A stretch of 64,000 bases of DNA from Austwickia chelonae NBRC 105200 (GTDB lineage Bacteria; Actinomycetota; Actinomycetes; Actinomycetales; Dermatophilaceae), in assembly GCF_000298175.1 (NCBI RefSeq), contig NZ_BAGZ01000017.1, forward strand, positions 62,001 through 126,000. The letters are read 5' to 3'. Shown one piece after another: positions 37,682 to 46,690 of this stretch. Below the pieces are notes generated by a model, which made no database searches, was not told where the DNA came from, and worked only from the letters and a program-made list of their open reading frames with translations. How positions within the stretch are numbered: position 1 is the first letter of the stretch; every line of letters begins with the position of its first letter. The translations under genes and the position numbers were made by a program.

Positions 37682-38754
37682 ACCGCCCGGAGGACAGCCG
37701 GACCCGGTTCGGTGTCACCGTCCTGCCGCCCCTGCAGGAGAACGCCCTGCGCACAGCGACCCGACTGGAATGGGTCACCCTCGTCTACATGGCGACCTGC
37801 GTCGTCGTGGTCTACCTGGCCATGGGTTCCTCCCAGGCGATGAAAGCCGCCTGGATCGAAGACCTCCTGGGTTTCGTCCCACCCCTGGCCTTCCTCATCG
37901 CCGGACGCCAGGCCCGCAGACCACCCTCACCGGAATATCCCTACGGACGGCATCGCGCCGTCGCCAGCGGGCATCTCGCCGCATCCGTGGCCCTCCTCCT
38001 CGTCGGCGTGCTGCTGCTGGGGGACTCACTGACCGGGCTGCTCGCCGCCGAACATCCCTCCATCGGCACCCTCCGGCTGTTCGACCACACGATCTGGGCC
38101 GGCTGGGTGATGATCGCCGCCCTGACCTACACCATGGTCGGCCCGGTCGTCCTCGGCCATCTCAAGATGCCCCTGTCTGAAGAACTCCACGACCGGATCC
38201 TCCACGCCGACGCCGACATGCAGAAAGCTGACTGGATGACCGCCGCCGGTTCCATGGCCGGCATCATCGGCATCGGCATCGGCTGGTGGTGGGCCGACGC
38301 CCTCGTGGCCAGCGCCATCGCCCTGTCCGTGATCAAGGACGGCACGTCGAACCTGCGGTACGCCGCTCGCAATCTCATGGACGGCCGAGCCCGGACCTAC
38401 GACTCGACGGACACCCACCCCCTGGTCGACCGGATCGACCCGGCCCTCCGCGGCCTCGGCTGGGTGGCCGACTCCCGCAGCCGGATCCGCGACATGGGCC
38501 ACGTGCTCCACGTCGAATCGTTCGTCGTACCCCGCCACCCCGAAGTGCAGGTCCGTGACGTGGAGGACGCCGCCGCCGCGATCCGGGAGCTGGACTGGAA
38601 ACTCGACGACGTCGTCGTCATGCCGGTCGCCTCCCTCGACGACCTGCCCGACCCCCGGGAGGAGCCCCCGAAGGGAGGCCGACGCACGCTCACCCGCGGT
38701 CGTCGGCCACTTCGCCCAACAGGGCGAAGGACACCAACCAGTGGGTCGCCATGA
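37678..38754 (+). CDS. CDF-superfamily cation transporter (divergent)
   Basis: 358 aa from GTG 37678, coupled to the lipoprotein. Several membrane helices are seen: VTLVYMATCVVVVYLAM, a YPYGRHR loop (the typical CDF Y-P-Y/F-G), and WWWADALVASAIAL with the helix 5 Asp. A cytosolic C-terminal domain ends in VHLHVESFVV-like sequence (HVLHVESFVVPRHPEV). The usual helix 2 metal ligand pattern is weak (SGHLAASVALL), so the transported ion is uncertain. The Arg/Pro-rich tail overlaps the convergent DUF2891 gene by 65 bp. Confidence 0.78.
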   Translation: MNRPEDSRTRFGVTVLPPLQENALRTATRLEWVTLVYMATCVVVVYLAMGSSQAMKAAWIEDLLGFVPPLAFLIAGRQARRPPSPEYPYGRHRAVASGHLAASVALLLVGVLLLGDSLTGLLAAEHPSIGTLRLFDHTIWAGWVMIAALTYTMVGPVVLGHLKMPLSEELHDRILHADADMQKADWMTAAGSMAGIIGIGIGWWWADALVASAIALSVIKDGTSNLRYAARNLMDGRARTYDSTDTHPLVDRIDPALRGLGWVADSRSRIRDMGHVLHVESFVVPRHPEVQVRDVEDAAAAIRELDWKLDDVVVMPVASLDDLPDPREEPPKGGRRTLTRGRRPLRPTGRRTPTSGSP

Positions 38755-39718
38755 AATGCCCCCCGGTGATGACCGGCAACACCGCCTCCACCTGACGGCG
38801 GGCCCCCTCGCGGACCCTGCCGGACTCCTCCCCGGGCAGCCAGGACGACAGCACCCGTAACTGCCAGGCGCGGGACAAGGCCAACCCGTACAGATGGGCC
38901 AGATGCCCGTCGGTGCCGTCCACCACCGGGGGCACCTCCCACAGGTGGCTGTGCCGCCCGGCCCCCAGTCCCGGCAGCAGACGGGCCAACCGGTCAGGGC
39001 GTTGCGCCTCGGGCAGCACCCGCATCAGACACTCCGCCTCGGACAACGCCGGGGAGAGGAAATCCTGCCCGCTCGGTTCGAAACGGGTGTCGAGCTCGTC
39101 GTCCACGCCGTACCAGCGGCGGATACCCCGGGCCACCACGGCCGCCGTGTCCTCCTCGCCCAGCCCGGTGTACGCCCGATGCAACAAGGACAGCGCGAAA
39201 GCCGTATTGCTGTGCACCCCGTGCCGCACCGGGAAGACCTGCCGGTCGAGCCACGCCGGAACCAGCCTGGACACCGCCGCGGCCAGCGGCTGCGCCGCAG
39301 CCGACCACCCCGCAGCCTCCGGACGGGGACAACGGCTCAGGGCCTCGCAGAGCATCGCCGCCCACGCCCACCCGTAAGGACGTTCAAAGCTGGGCCGGTC
39401 GAGCAGATAATCCGCCTCCGCGGCCAACCCCGGACCGGTCAACCGGCCGTCCAGCAGGCTGACCACCCGGTCGGTGAGCCGCTCGTCGAGACATTCCGGC
39501 GCGACCGACAACAAGGTCACCAGGGACCACTGCATGTGCGCAGAACTGTGCCAGTCCAACGAACCGTGGAAAGCCGGGTGCACCCGCCACGGGGTCACAT
39601 CGCAATCCTGGCGATCCCGGGCCATATGTGCGGCCGCATAGGGGAAAGGGGTGTCCAGGACGTCACAGGCGATGGACGCCCACGCGGCAGCCTGGGCACG
39701 GAGAAGATCGGTCGTCAT
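38690..39718 (-). CDS. DUF2891 family protein
   Basis: 342 aa from ATG 39718, with a GGAAGGA site. Family hallmarks are the N-terminal HPAFHGSLDWHSSAHMQWSLV, FERPYGWAWAAML, FPVRHGVHSNTAFALSLL and SHLWEVPPVVDGTDGHLAHLYGLALSRAW. The fold is expected to be an all-helical (alpha/alpha) toroid, as in sugar-processing enzymes, but the function is unknown. It is cytosolic with no signal peptide. The 3' end overlaps the convergent CDF gene. Confidence 0.88.
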   Translation of the reverse strand: MTTDLLRAQAAAWASIACDVLDTPFPYAAAHMARDRQDCDVTPWRVHPAFHGSLDWHSSAHMQWSLVTLLSVAPECLDERLTDRVVSLLDGRLTGPGLAAEADYLLDRPSFERPYGWAWAAMLCEALSRCPRPEAAGWSAAAQPLAAAVSRLVPAWLDRQVFPVRHGVHSNTAFALSLLHRAYTGLGEEDTAAVVARGIRRWYGVDDELDTRFEPSGQDFLSPALSEAECLMRVLPEAQRPDRLARLLPGLGAGRHSHLWEVPPVVDGTDGHLAHLYGLALSRAWQLRVLSSWLPGEESGRVREGARRQVEAVLPVITGGHFMATHWLVSFALLGEVADDRG

Positions 39719-39770
39719 GGGCGGGACATCCTTCCAGGAGGACACGGCAGGACGTGTCGGCAGGCGGGGG

Positions 39771-40739
39771 TCAGAAAGCGAACACGGTGATGATCCCGAC
39801 ATTGCAGGCCAACAGGGCGACGGCCGTGGGCAGCTGAGCCTTGATCGGACCGTACTGATCCTTCATCTCCAGCAGGGCGGCCGGGACGAGGTTGAAATTG
39901 GCGGCCATCGGGGTCGCGAGTGTTCCGCAGAAACCGGCGAGCATGCCCACCGCGAAGATCACCGTCGGCTCACCCCCGTAATGCTGCACCAGCAGCGGCC
40001 ACCCGATGGCCGCCGTCATCACCGGAAAAGCAGCGAACGCATTGCCCATCACCATCGTGAACGCGGCCATACCCACGCAGTAGAGCGCCACCGCCGCCAG
40101 CACCGACCCCTTGGGGAGGACGCCCCCGGCGACCTCACCGACCGCCTTGCCGACCCCGGAGACCTGGAAGAGCACGCCCAAGGTCGCCAACATCTGGGGG
40201 AGAACCGCCGTCCAGCCGATATGTCCCAACAGGCGTCGTCCCTCCTGCAAGGGCACCGCAGGCGACTTCGGGCGCAAGAGCACCACGGCCACGGCCAGGG
40301 CGATCAAGCTCGCGACGGCCAACCCGATGATGGTGGCCGACCCCTTCTCCAGGAGCAGCCTGCCGTCGACCTCCAGGTCGACCAGCCCGGTCGCGAAGAT
40401 CGCGGTGACGAACGGGATCGTCAACGCCGGGACGAAGAGCTTGTTGCCGAACCTGCGCGCGAAGACCTGACGTTCCTCGTCGGTGGTGGAATTGTCGGTG
40501 CCCTTGTGCGGCAGCCCCATTCCGGCGAGCACCGCCATCGTCAGCACGATCAGCCCGAGCACCCACGCCGGAGCGGACTTGGCCACCACGAAGGTCGAGT
40601 ACCAGAAACCCACCCCCAACAGGATCCAGAAGAGCCCGGAAAGATGACGCCGCGGGACGCTGCGGTCCCTCGCCGCCTGCCCGCCCAGGACGACGAAGAA
40701 CGCCCCGACCAGCCAGTACAACCATTCGACCTGGATCAT
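39771..40739 (-). CDS. DUF979 family membrane protein, probable 5-oxoproline permease component
   Basis: 322 aa, with nine or so hydrophobic segments. Starts MIQVEWLYWLVGAFFVVLGG and has the DUF979 signature FGNKLFVPALTIPFVTAIF and GNAFAAFPVMTAAIGWPLL. The ATG overlaps the DUF969 stop (ATGA). DUF969 and DUF979 are commonly found together beside 5-oxoprolinase genes, as here, which suggests a two-part organic-acid permease for pyroglutamate. Direct proof is lacking, so the substrate is inference from context. Confidence 0.85.
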   Translation of the reverse strand: MIQVEWLYWLVGAFFVVLGGQAARDRSVPRRHLSGLFWILLGVGFWYSTFVVAKSAPAWVLGLIVLTMAVLAGMGLPHKGTDNSTTDEERQVFARRFGNKLFVPALTIPFVTAIFATGLVDLEVDGRLLLEKGSATIIGLAVASLIALAVAVVLLRPKSPAVPLQEGRRLLGHIGWTAVLPQMLATLGVLFQVSGVGKAVGEVAGGVLPKGSVLAAVALYCVGMAAFTMVMGNAFAAFPVMTAAIGWPLLVQHYGGEPTVIFAVGMLAGFCGTLATPMAANFNLVPAALLEMKDQYGPIKAQLPTAVALLACNVGIITVFAF

Positions 40740-41479
40740 CGGGTGGCCTCCGACGTGGTGGTCGGGGCGGTCGCGGCAGCCGTGGCGGGCACCACTGGAG
40801 GGTCGTCGCCCTCGCTGGACATCCGACGTAACGTCCGGTCGAGCCACAACAGCCGGCCGCCGTGGATCAGGAAAGCCGCGATCCCGGTGGGAACCGCCCA
40901 CCGGGCCAGATCGATCGGTTCGAGAGTCAAGCCGTAGGTCGAGTCGACGAAACCGGTGATCAGCAGCAGCGACCCGATGGCGATGAAGATGTCCTCCCCG
41001 AAGAACAGGCCGACCGTGTCGGAACTCGCCGAGAAGGCCTTGATCTTCTCGCGCATCCGTTCGGTCACCCGGGGATGTTCTCGTTCGGCGGCGCCCTCGG
41101 CCATCGGGTACAGCAGTGGGCGCACGCTCTGCGCGGGCCCACCGATGCTGACCAGGCCCATCGCTGCTGTGATCTGCCGGATCAGCATGTACAACATCAG
41201 CAGGCGGCCCACGGACAGTTTCGTCAGCTGACCGATCAGCGCACGGGCCTGGAACTGCAGGCCGTAACGCTCGATCAGGCCGATGACCGGCAGGGTGACC
41301 ACGAAGACGGTGACACTGCGGCTGCTGGCGAATCCCTGGCCGAAGGTGTCGAGGATCTGCATCGGACTCAACCGGCCGAGAAGGCCGGCGACGACACCGG
41401 CCACCGTGACCACCAGAAGACTGTTGATCCGCAAGGCGAAACCGACGACCACGACGGCGACGGCGAGCAGGACCCACAT
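40736..41479 (-). CDS. DUF969 family membrane protein, probable 5-oxoproline permease component
   Basis: 247 aa from ATG 41479. The protein starts in a hydrophobic helix (MWVLLAVAVVVVGFALRINS) and carries TFGQGFASSRSVTVFVVTLPVIGLIERYGL and RQITAAMGLVSIGGPAQSVRPL, typical of DUF969. First gene of a two-gene operon with DUF979, divergent from pxpABC with a 116-bp shared promoter region. Co-regulation with 5-oxoproline hydrolysis is likely. Confidence 0.85.
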   Translation of the reverse strand: MWVLLAVAVVVVGFALRINSLLVVTVAGVVAGLLGRLSPMQILDTFGQGFASSRSVTVFVVTLPVIGLIERYGLQFQARALIGQLTKLSVGRLLMLYMLIRQITAAMGLVSIGGPAQSVRPLLYPMAEGAAEREHPRVTERMREKIKAFSASSDTVGLFFGEDIFIAIGSLLLITGFVDSTYGLTLEPIDLARWAVPTGIAAFLIHGGRLLWLDRTLRRMSSEGDDPPVVPATAAATAPTTTSEATR

Positions 41480-41595
41480 GGTGGTCTCCTGAGGTGAGAG
41501 GGAAGAAGGGTCGCCCGCCACCGTAGAGCAGCTCGAGTCGTCGTGTAGGGCGGCCCGGAAATTTCCCCCGCTCCCCGCAGTGATTGGATGGGCCC

Positions 41596-42372
41596 ATGCG
41601 GGTTGACATCAATGCTGATGTGGGAGAGTCGTTTTCGCGGTGGGATCTGGGTGATGACGCCGAGCTGGCGCCAGTGCTCTCCAGCGTGAACATCGCCTGT
41701 GGCTTCCACGCCGGCGACCCCCTCGTGATGACCCGCACCGTCCGGCTGGCCGTCGAACACGGCCTCGCCGTCGGCGCCCACGTCTCCTACCGCGACCTCG
41801 CCGGCTTCGGACGTCGCTTCGTCGACGTCGACCCCGCCGAGCTGGCCGCCGAGGTCCGCTACCAGATCGGGGCGCTCCAGGCCGTCGCCGCCACCGAAGG
41901 CGCCACCGTCACCTACTGCAAACCGCACGGCGCGCTCTACAACACGATCGGACACCATCCCGGCCAGGCCCGGGCCGTCGTCGAGGCGCTGTGCGGTCTC
42001 GCCGACACCGGGAGCGTCCTCACCCTCCTGGGACTGCCCGGCTCGCTCGCCTCGGAACTCGCCGAACGGGCGGGACTGCCCACTGCGGTAGAAGCCTTCT
42101 GCGACCGGGCCTACACCCCTGAGGGAACCCTGGTACCCCGGAAGGATCCCGGCGCCGTCCTGCACGATCCCGTGGTCGTCGCCGCGCGGACGGTCCGCCT
42201 GGTCACCGACGGCGTCGTCGACGCGATCGACGGCACCCCCGTCCCCCTGCGCCCGGACTCCCTGTGCGTGCACGGCGACAGCCCCGGCGCCGTCGACATG
42301 GCTCGCGCTGTCCGGGCCGCTCTCGACAACGCCGGCGTCCAGGTGGCGTCCTTCACCGGAAGCGCCGCCTGA
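41596..42372 (+). CDS. pxpA: 5-oxoprolinase subunit A (LamB/YcsF family)
   Basis: 258 aa. Family signatures are [66 protein letters not shown] and the final [12 protein letters not shown]. Together with PxpB and PxpC it hydrolyses 5-oxoproline (pyroglutamate) to glutamate using ATP. ATG 41596 is supported by the family start. The stop overlaps pxpB by one base (TGATG). Confidence 0.95.
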   Translation: MRVDINADVGESFSRWDLGDDAELAPVLSSVNIACGFHAGDPLVMTRTVRLAVEHGLAVGAHVSYRDLAGFGRRFVDVDPAELAAEVRYQIGALQAVAATEGATVTYCKPHGALYNTIGHHPGQARAVVEALCGLADTGSVLTLLGLPGSLASELAERAGLPTAVEAFCDRAYTPEGTLVPRKDPGAVLHDPVVVAARTVRLVTDGVVDAIDGTPVPLRPDSLCVHGDSPGAVDMARAVRAALDNAGVQVASFTGSAA

Positions 42373-43037
42373 TGCGCGTCCTGCCCAGCGGGGTCGACGC
42401 ACTCCTCCTCGAATTCGCCGACGGCTCCGAGACCCTCGCCTATTTGGCCGGCCTGCGGGCGCACCCGGTCGACGGTATCGCCGAGATCGTCCCGGCGGCA
42501 CGCACCCTCCTGCTGCGATCCGACGGGACGGTGTCCATGCCGGAGGTCGTCCGCGCCCTCGACCGGGTCGCCCCCGAGCAGGTCGAGAACCGGACGGACC
42601 GGCAGGTGCGGATCGAAACGGTCTACGACGGCGAGGATCTGACCGGTGTCGCCGACCACCTGGGGCTGAGCGTGGAAGCCCTGGTGGCCCGGCACGTCTC
42701 CGCGACCTGGACGGTGGCCTTCTGCGGTTTCGCGCCCGGTTTCGCCTATATGACCTGCGACGACGAGAGCTGGTCGGTGCCCCGGCGTCCTTCGCCGCGG
42801 ACCAGGGTCCCCGCCGGGTCGGTGGCCCTGGCCGGGGGGTACACGGGCTGTTATCCGACGTCCAGCCCCGGCGGTTGGCAGCTGATCGGTCGGACCGCGG
42901 CCCTCCTGTGGGACGTCGGACGGCCGTCGCCGGCGCTGCTCACTCCCGGCACCCGGGTGACCTTCGCCGACATCACCGGGCAGCCCCGGCAGCGGGCGAA
43001 CGACAACTCCGCGGGAACAGCGGAAGACCTGCGATGA
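42372..43037 (+). CDS. pxpB: 5-oxoprolinase subunit B (KipI-like)
   Basis: 221 aa from ATG 42372. Carboxyltransferase domain 1 type: FCGFAPGFAYMTC, VPRRPSPRTRVPAGSVALAG (split here) and GGWQLIGRT are conserved. It works with PxpC as the ATP-dependent part of 5-oxoprolinase. Overlaps both neighbours, so the three subunits are made in stoichiometric fashion. Confidence 0.94.
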   Translation: MRVLPSGVDALLLEFADGSETLAYLAGLRAHPVDGIAEIVPAARTLLLRSDGTVSMPEVVRALDRVAPEQVENRTDRQVRIETVYDGEDLTGVADHLGLSVEALVARHVSATWTVAFCGFAPGFAYMTCDDESWSVPRRPSPRTRVPAGSVALAGGYTGCYPTSSPGGWQLIGRTAALLWDVGRPSPALLTPGTRVTFADITGQPRQRANDNSAGTAEDLR

Positions 43038-44023
43038 CCCTGCGGATCGTCCGGACGGGTCTGCGGACCCTCGTCGAGGACCTGGGGCGTCCCGGCCTGG
43101 CCGCACTGGGAGTCGGACCGTCCGGGGCCGCCGACCGGGGAGCGCACCGCCTGGCCAATCGGTTGGTGGGCAACCCCGAGGCGGCAGCGACCCTGGAGGT
43201 CCTGGCCGGCGGGCTCGTCGTCGAGGCCGTCTCGTCCACGGTGTTCGTGGTCACCGGGGCGCCGCTTCCGGTGAGTGTCGGGGGCCGCCCGGTCCCGTTC
43301 TCGGCGCCGGTGCGGGCCGCGGCCGGCGAACAGATCGAATTGGGCCGTCCGACCTGCGGGCTGCGTTCCTATGTGGCGGTGCTCGGAGGGGTCGACCTGC
43401 CGCTGACTTTGGGGAGCAGGTCGTCGGACACGATCGCCGGATTGGGTCCCGCACCTCTGGCCGCCGGTGATCTCGTCGCTGTCGGCAGTCACGCCGTCAG
43501 CGTGGTCGACAGTGCGCTCTGGGAGCTCGCCGTGGGACCGGCCGCGCCGACGGACGGTTCGTCCACCTCGGCGGAGGACGAGGAGACCGGGGTCGCGCAC
43601 CGGGAACCGGTCCTCACCGCGACCTGGGGGCCCCGTGCCGACTGGTTCACCGGACCGGCCCGGACGATCCTCACCGAGACCTGGTGGACGGTCGGCCCCG
43701 ACAGCGACCGGGTCGGTGTGCGGTGCACCGGACCTCGGCTCGAGCGGGCTGTCGACGGCGAGTTGCAGAGCGAACCTGTCGTCCGAGGGAGCGTACAGAT
43801 CCCCCCGTCCGGGCAGCCGGTGCTCTTCCTCGCCGATCACCCCACCACCGGCGGCTACCCGGTGGTCGCAGTACTCGACCCGGCATCGACCGACCTGGTG
43901 GCGCAGCTGCGACCGGGCGACCAGGTGCAGATCGCAGTGCGTCCCGTCGGATATCCGACCGATGTGCTTGTCCTGCAGGGGACCCGGGCGGACGGCAGGG
44001 TAGCCTCGACACGGTCGTCCTGA
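43034..44023 (+). CDS. pxpC: 5-oxoprolinase subunit C (KipA-like)
   Basis: 329 aa from ATG 43034 (ATGA overlap). Carboxyltransferase domain 2 type: RTGLRTLVEDLGRPGLAALGV, SGAADRGAHRLANRLVGN, GLRSYVAVLGGVDLP, LGSRSSDTIAGLG and LADHPTTGGYPVVAVL are present. It completes the PxpABC 5-oxoprolinase. An acidic linker (GSSTSAEDEETG) near residue 180 interrupts an otherwise normal sequence. Confidence 0.94.
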   Translation: MTLRIVRTGLRTLVEDLGRPGLAALGVGPSGAADRGAHRLANRLVGNPEAAATLEVLAGGLVVEAVSSTVFVVTGAPLPVSVGGRPVPFSAPVRAAAGEQIELGRPTCGLRSYVAVLGGVDLPLTLGSRSSDTIAGLGPAPLAAGDLVAVGSHAVSVVDSALWELAVGPAAPTDGSSTSAEDEETGVAHREPVLTATWGPRADWFTGPARTILTETWWTVGPDSDRVGVRCTGPRLERAVDGELQSEPVVRGSVQIPPSGQPVLFLADHPTTGGYPVVAVLDPASTDLVAQLRPGDQVQIAVRPVGYPTDVLVLQGTRADGRVASTRSS

Positions 44024-44045
44024 ACCCGGGTAGAAGGAGAAAACC

Positions 44046-44303
44046 ATGATCGGGGGCGCGGGGAACCGGGCGAGGATCGAACGACTCGAACGCCAGGTGC
44101 AGTTGCAGCAGGAGGTCATCGCACGACTGTGTGCCGAGCTGCGGATAGAGCCACCCGCCGTCGTCTCGATCTACCAGGTCGATGCCGAAGAACGGATGCT
44201 GGTCGCCCAGGGCAAAAAGATCGAAGCGATCAAACACCACCGGCAACGCACCGGCTCCTCACTGCTCGAAGCCAAACAGGCGATCGAACGCTCAGCTCCC
44301 TGA
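44046..44303 (+). CDS. Small protein with a ribosomal L7/L12 C-terminal-like domain
   Basis: 85 aa from ATG 44046 behind an AGAAGGAG site. Residues ~8-34 form a probable coiled coil (RARIERLERQVQLQQEVIAR). The C-terminal half, VAQGKKIEAIKHHRQRTGSS-LLEAKQAIE, follows the L7/L12 C-terminal fold pattern (GKKIxAIKxxRxxTGxxLxEAK). This domain occurs in small actinobacterial proteins of unknown role, not as a true stalk protein. It is 22 bp after pxpC and followed by a hairpin, so it may be the last gene of that operon. Confidence 0.75.
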   Translation: MIGGAGNRARIERLERQVQLQQEVIARLCAELRIEPPAVVSIYQVDAEERMLVAQGKKIEAIKHHRQRTGSSLLEAKQAIERSAP

Positions 44304-44307
44304 CAAA

Positions 44308-44329
44308 TCACCTACCCTCGGGTAGGTGA
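44308..44329 (+). terminator. Terminator after the L7/L12-like gene
   Basis: A 9-bp stem with a CTCG tetraloop (TCACCTACC/GGTAGGTGA), five bases past the stop codon. Confidence 0.65.
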
Positions 44330-44449
44330 CATGCCAGGAAACAACCTGGACACACCTGGTTCCGGCAGCGAACTCACCGAGGATGTCGGTCGTTCAGCTG
44401 GCGCCGAAGAGGTACGCACCGGCGTATCGGCGCCCCGAAGGAGAACCGC

Positions 44450-45526
44450 ATGCCCCATCCGGTCCGGCACCCCCGCCGTACCGCCGTCGTGACCAGCGCT
44501 GTCGCCGTAGTGGTGGGGGCGGTGTCGGTCTTCGTGGTCGCCACCACCGAACTGGCGACCGGACGATCACCACTGGCTTCGGGGCAGCGACTGGCCCAGT
44601 GCAAGCTCGGTGCTCGACAAGGCGGAGCGCCATCGCACATGTGCGCCCGCGAAGGACAGATCATCGACGTCCGACTCGGCGACCTGCGCCCCACCCAGCC
44701 CGCTCTCGGACACGACGCCGTCCACTACCGGCTGGGGCGATACACCTCCGGGAAAGACCAGATCAACCGCCGTTTCGTCGACTGGTGTCGATCCTCAGGG
44801 CTCCTCGACGTCGTCGCTGCCGGACCGGACGCGAAACTCTCCGACCCCACCACCTTCACCTGCGAACTGCGCCCCGGGGAGGAGAACGAGGAAAGCCGCT
44901 CCCAGATGAGGACCGTCGTCATCGGTCGCGGCGGGCGCCCCTACCTGACCGGCGGACACCACACGCTCGCCGCTTTCCACGCCATGCCCGACGGCGGACC
45001 GGACATGAAGGTCCGGGTCCGGGTCGTCGCGAACCTCGGCGGCCTGGTCGAGGACAGCTTCTGGGAACGGATGCGCACCGAGAAATGGGTATGGCTGCGC
45101 GACGCCGACGGCAAGAACATCGACCCGGCCAGGCTCCCCGGAGACCTGTCCCTGAAGAGCTTCGGCGACGACCGCTACCTCAGCCTGGCCTTCTTCACCC
45201 GCGGCATCGGACACCGGCCCAGGAAGATGCTCTTCCAAGAACACCACTGGGCGACCTGGATCCGTGAATCGGGCAAGGTCGACCTGACCGGATGGCGCAG
45301 CGACGACCCGGCCAGCTACCTCAAAGCAGTCCAGAACGCCGGAAAAGCACAGATCTCCCTGCCCCGCCAGACCGTCGTACACAACGGCCTGACCGCAGGA
45401 CACCTGGGACGTCGCACCAAACTCGGCGAACAGACACTGGCCAGGCTGGGCCGACCCCTGACCCACGAATCTCCGGGCAAGCTCGCCTATATCCCCGAAG
45501 GACGCAAGGTCGCCGCTACCCGATGA
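44450..45526 (+). CDS. Exported ParB-like (ParBc_2) protein, paralogue 1
   Basis: 358 aa from ATG 44450, with a GAAGGAGAA site. An N-terminal hydrophobic helix (about residues 12-32) acts as signal peptide or anchor. The body matches the putative ParB-like nuclease family: IIDVRLGDLRPTQPALGHDA, VHYRLGRYTSGKDQIN, GGRPYLTGGHHTLAAF and MKVRVRVVANL. The G-H-H-T motif is the family's key feature. Its exported location argues against a chromosome-partition role. The substrate is unknown. A paralogue lies at 46691-47776, and the stop overlaps the hydrolase gene (ATGA). Confidence 0.8.
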   Translation: MPHPVRHPRRTAVVTSAVAVVVGAVSVFVVATTELATGRSPLASGQRLAQCKLGARQGGAPSHMCAREGQIIDVRLGDLRPTQPALGHDAVHYRLGRYTSGKDQINRRFVDWCRSSGLLDVVAAGPDAKLSDPTTFTCELRPGEENEESRSQMRTVVIGRGGRPYLTGGHHTLAAFHAMPDGGPDMKVRVRVVANLGGLVEDSFWERMRTEKWVWLRDADGKNIDPARLPGDLSLKSFGDDRYLSLAFFTRGIGHRPRKMLFQEHHWATWIRESGKVDLTGWRSDDPASYLKAVQNAGKAQISLPRQTVVHNGLTAGHLGRRTKLGEQTLARLGRPLTHESPGKLAYIPEGRKVAATR

Positions 45527-46332
45527 ACCCGGCCGCCGGCCCCGCCCCCGGGAAGACGCCCGAGCCGGATACGGTGACCTGCGTGACCGACCGTCCCCTG
45601 CTGATCCTCGTCCACGGCACCCGTTTCGACGCCCGGCAGTGGCGCGGCTACGACACCCTCGTCCCCGACGCGGAACTCCTCCCGATCGACCTCCCAGGGC
45701 ACGGTTCCCGAGCCGGCGACCCATGGGATTCGGCAGCGGCCCTGGACGTGGTCGATGACGCGGTGCGCACGGCCGGGCCCGACCGCCCGATCGTCCTGGC
45801 CGGACACAGCCTGGGCGGCTATGTCGCCACGACCTACGCCCACCGCCACCCCGACCGGTTGGCCGCCCTGGTGCTCGTCGGCGCCTGCGCCGACCCGTCG
45901 AAACACCCCCGGCTGGTGTACCTGTACACCGGTTTCGCCCGGCTCCTGCCCCTGATCGGCGCAGACCGGATGGCGACCGTGGCCAATGCGGTGATGCGGC
46001 GCCTCGGCGCGCAGGCCCAGGACGTCCCCGATGCCACCGGATATGCGGCGACCCCGGCGGCCTGGGCGGGCGTGGTCGCCGAGGCCCGCGCCGACCAACT
46101 GGCCCCGGTGACCTGCCCGGTCTACCTGGTCGCCGGGCAGTACGACCAATTACGGATCGACCTCGCCGCCTATGCGCGGGCCTGCCGGGACGGTCGGACA
46201 CGGGTGATCCCCCGGGCCTCCCATCTGGCGCCGGTGACCCACCGCGCCCAGGTCGCCGAGGTGTTCCGCGAGGCGGTGGCCGCCGCCACGGCGCCGGAAG
46301 ATCCGTCGCAGAACCCTCCGTCGAACGCTTGA
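45523..46332 (+). CDS. Alpha/beta-hydrolase
   Basis: 269 aa from ATG 45523, overlapping the upstream gene. The fold is clear: LLILVHGTRFDARQW (oxyanion HG), PIDLPGHGSRAGDP, the nucleophile elbow AGHSLGGYVATTYAHRHP, an acid near VAGQYDQLR, and the base in IPRASHLAPVTH. There is no signal peptide. Substrate specificity is not predictable. Coupling to an exported ParB-like gene is unusual and may be incidental. Confidence 0.85.
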   Translation: MNPAAGPAPGKTPEPDTVTCVTDRPLLILVHGTRFDARQWRGYDTLVPDAELLPIDLPGHGSRAGDPWDSAAALDVVDDAVRTAGPDRPIVLAGHSLGGYVATTYAHRHPDRLAALVLVGACADPSKHPRLVYLYTGFARLLPLIGADRMATVANAVMRRLGAQAQDVPDATGYAATPAAWAGVVAEARADQLAPVTCPVYLVAGQYDQLRIDLAAYARACRDGRTRVIPRASHLAPVTHRAQVAEVFREAVAAATAPEDPSQNPPSNA

Positions 46333-46690
46333 CCATTTCTTGACCGAGTGCTGACCGGAGGCAGGTACGGCCCGGGATCGGAGCGCCGATGGGAGAGGTG
46401 TACGGCAGGCCAGGGGCCGCTGGGGAGCGGAAGGCGCCGTACCGGGGACCGCGGGGGCGGGCCCTGTCAGCAGGACGGGGACCTACCGGGGGCGGGGACG
46501 TACGACCGGGGTACGGGGGTGCATCGGGGGATGCACAGGGGACGGGGAAAGGGGACGGGGAACAGGCACGAGAAGACCGGGGGACGGTCACCGACGGCCC
46601 GGAACGGCGCGCACCAGGGGAGCAGCCGCCGACGGGCCCCGGGGCGGCTCGGATGTCACGGGAAGACGTCCGAGCCACCGCGAGGAGAGG
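46333..46690. other. G-rich spacer between convergent genes
   Basis: 358 bp between the convergent hydrolase and ParB-like genes. The + strand is strikingly G-rich, with many runs of four or five G. No credible gene lies here, although frames stay open because of the composition. No ordinary hairpin terminator is visible, so G-tract structure may serve in its place. Confidence 0.6.
46508..46560 (+). repeat. Predicted G-quadruplex cluster
   Basis: The segment 46538-46560 reads G4-AC-G4-AAA-G4-AC-G4, a textbook short-loop quadruplex motif. Three more G-runs (46508-46511, 46515-46519, 46526-46530) lie immediately upstream, with a small TGCATC/GATGCA hairpin between. Confidence 0.7.
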
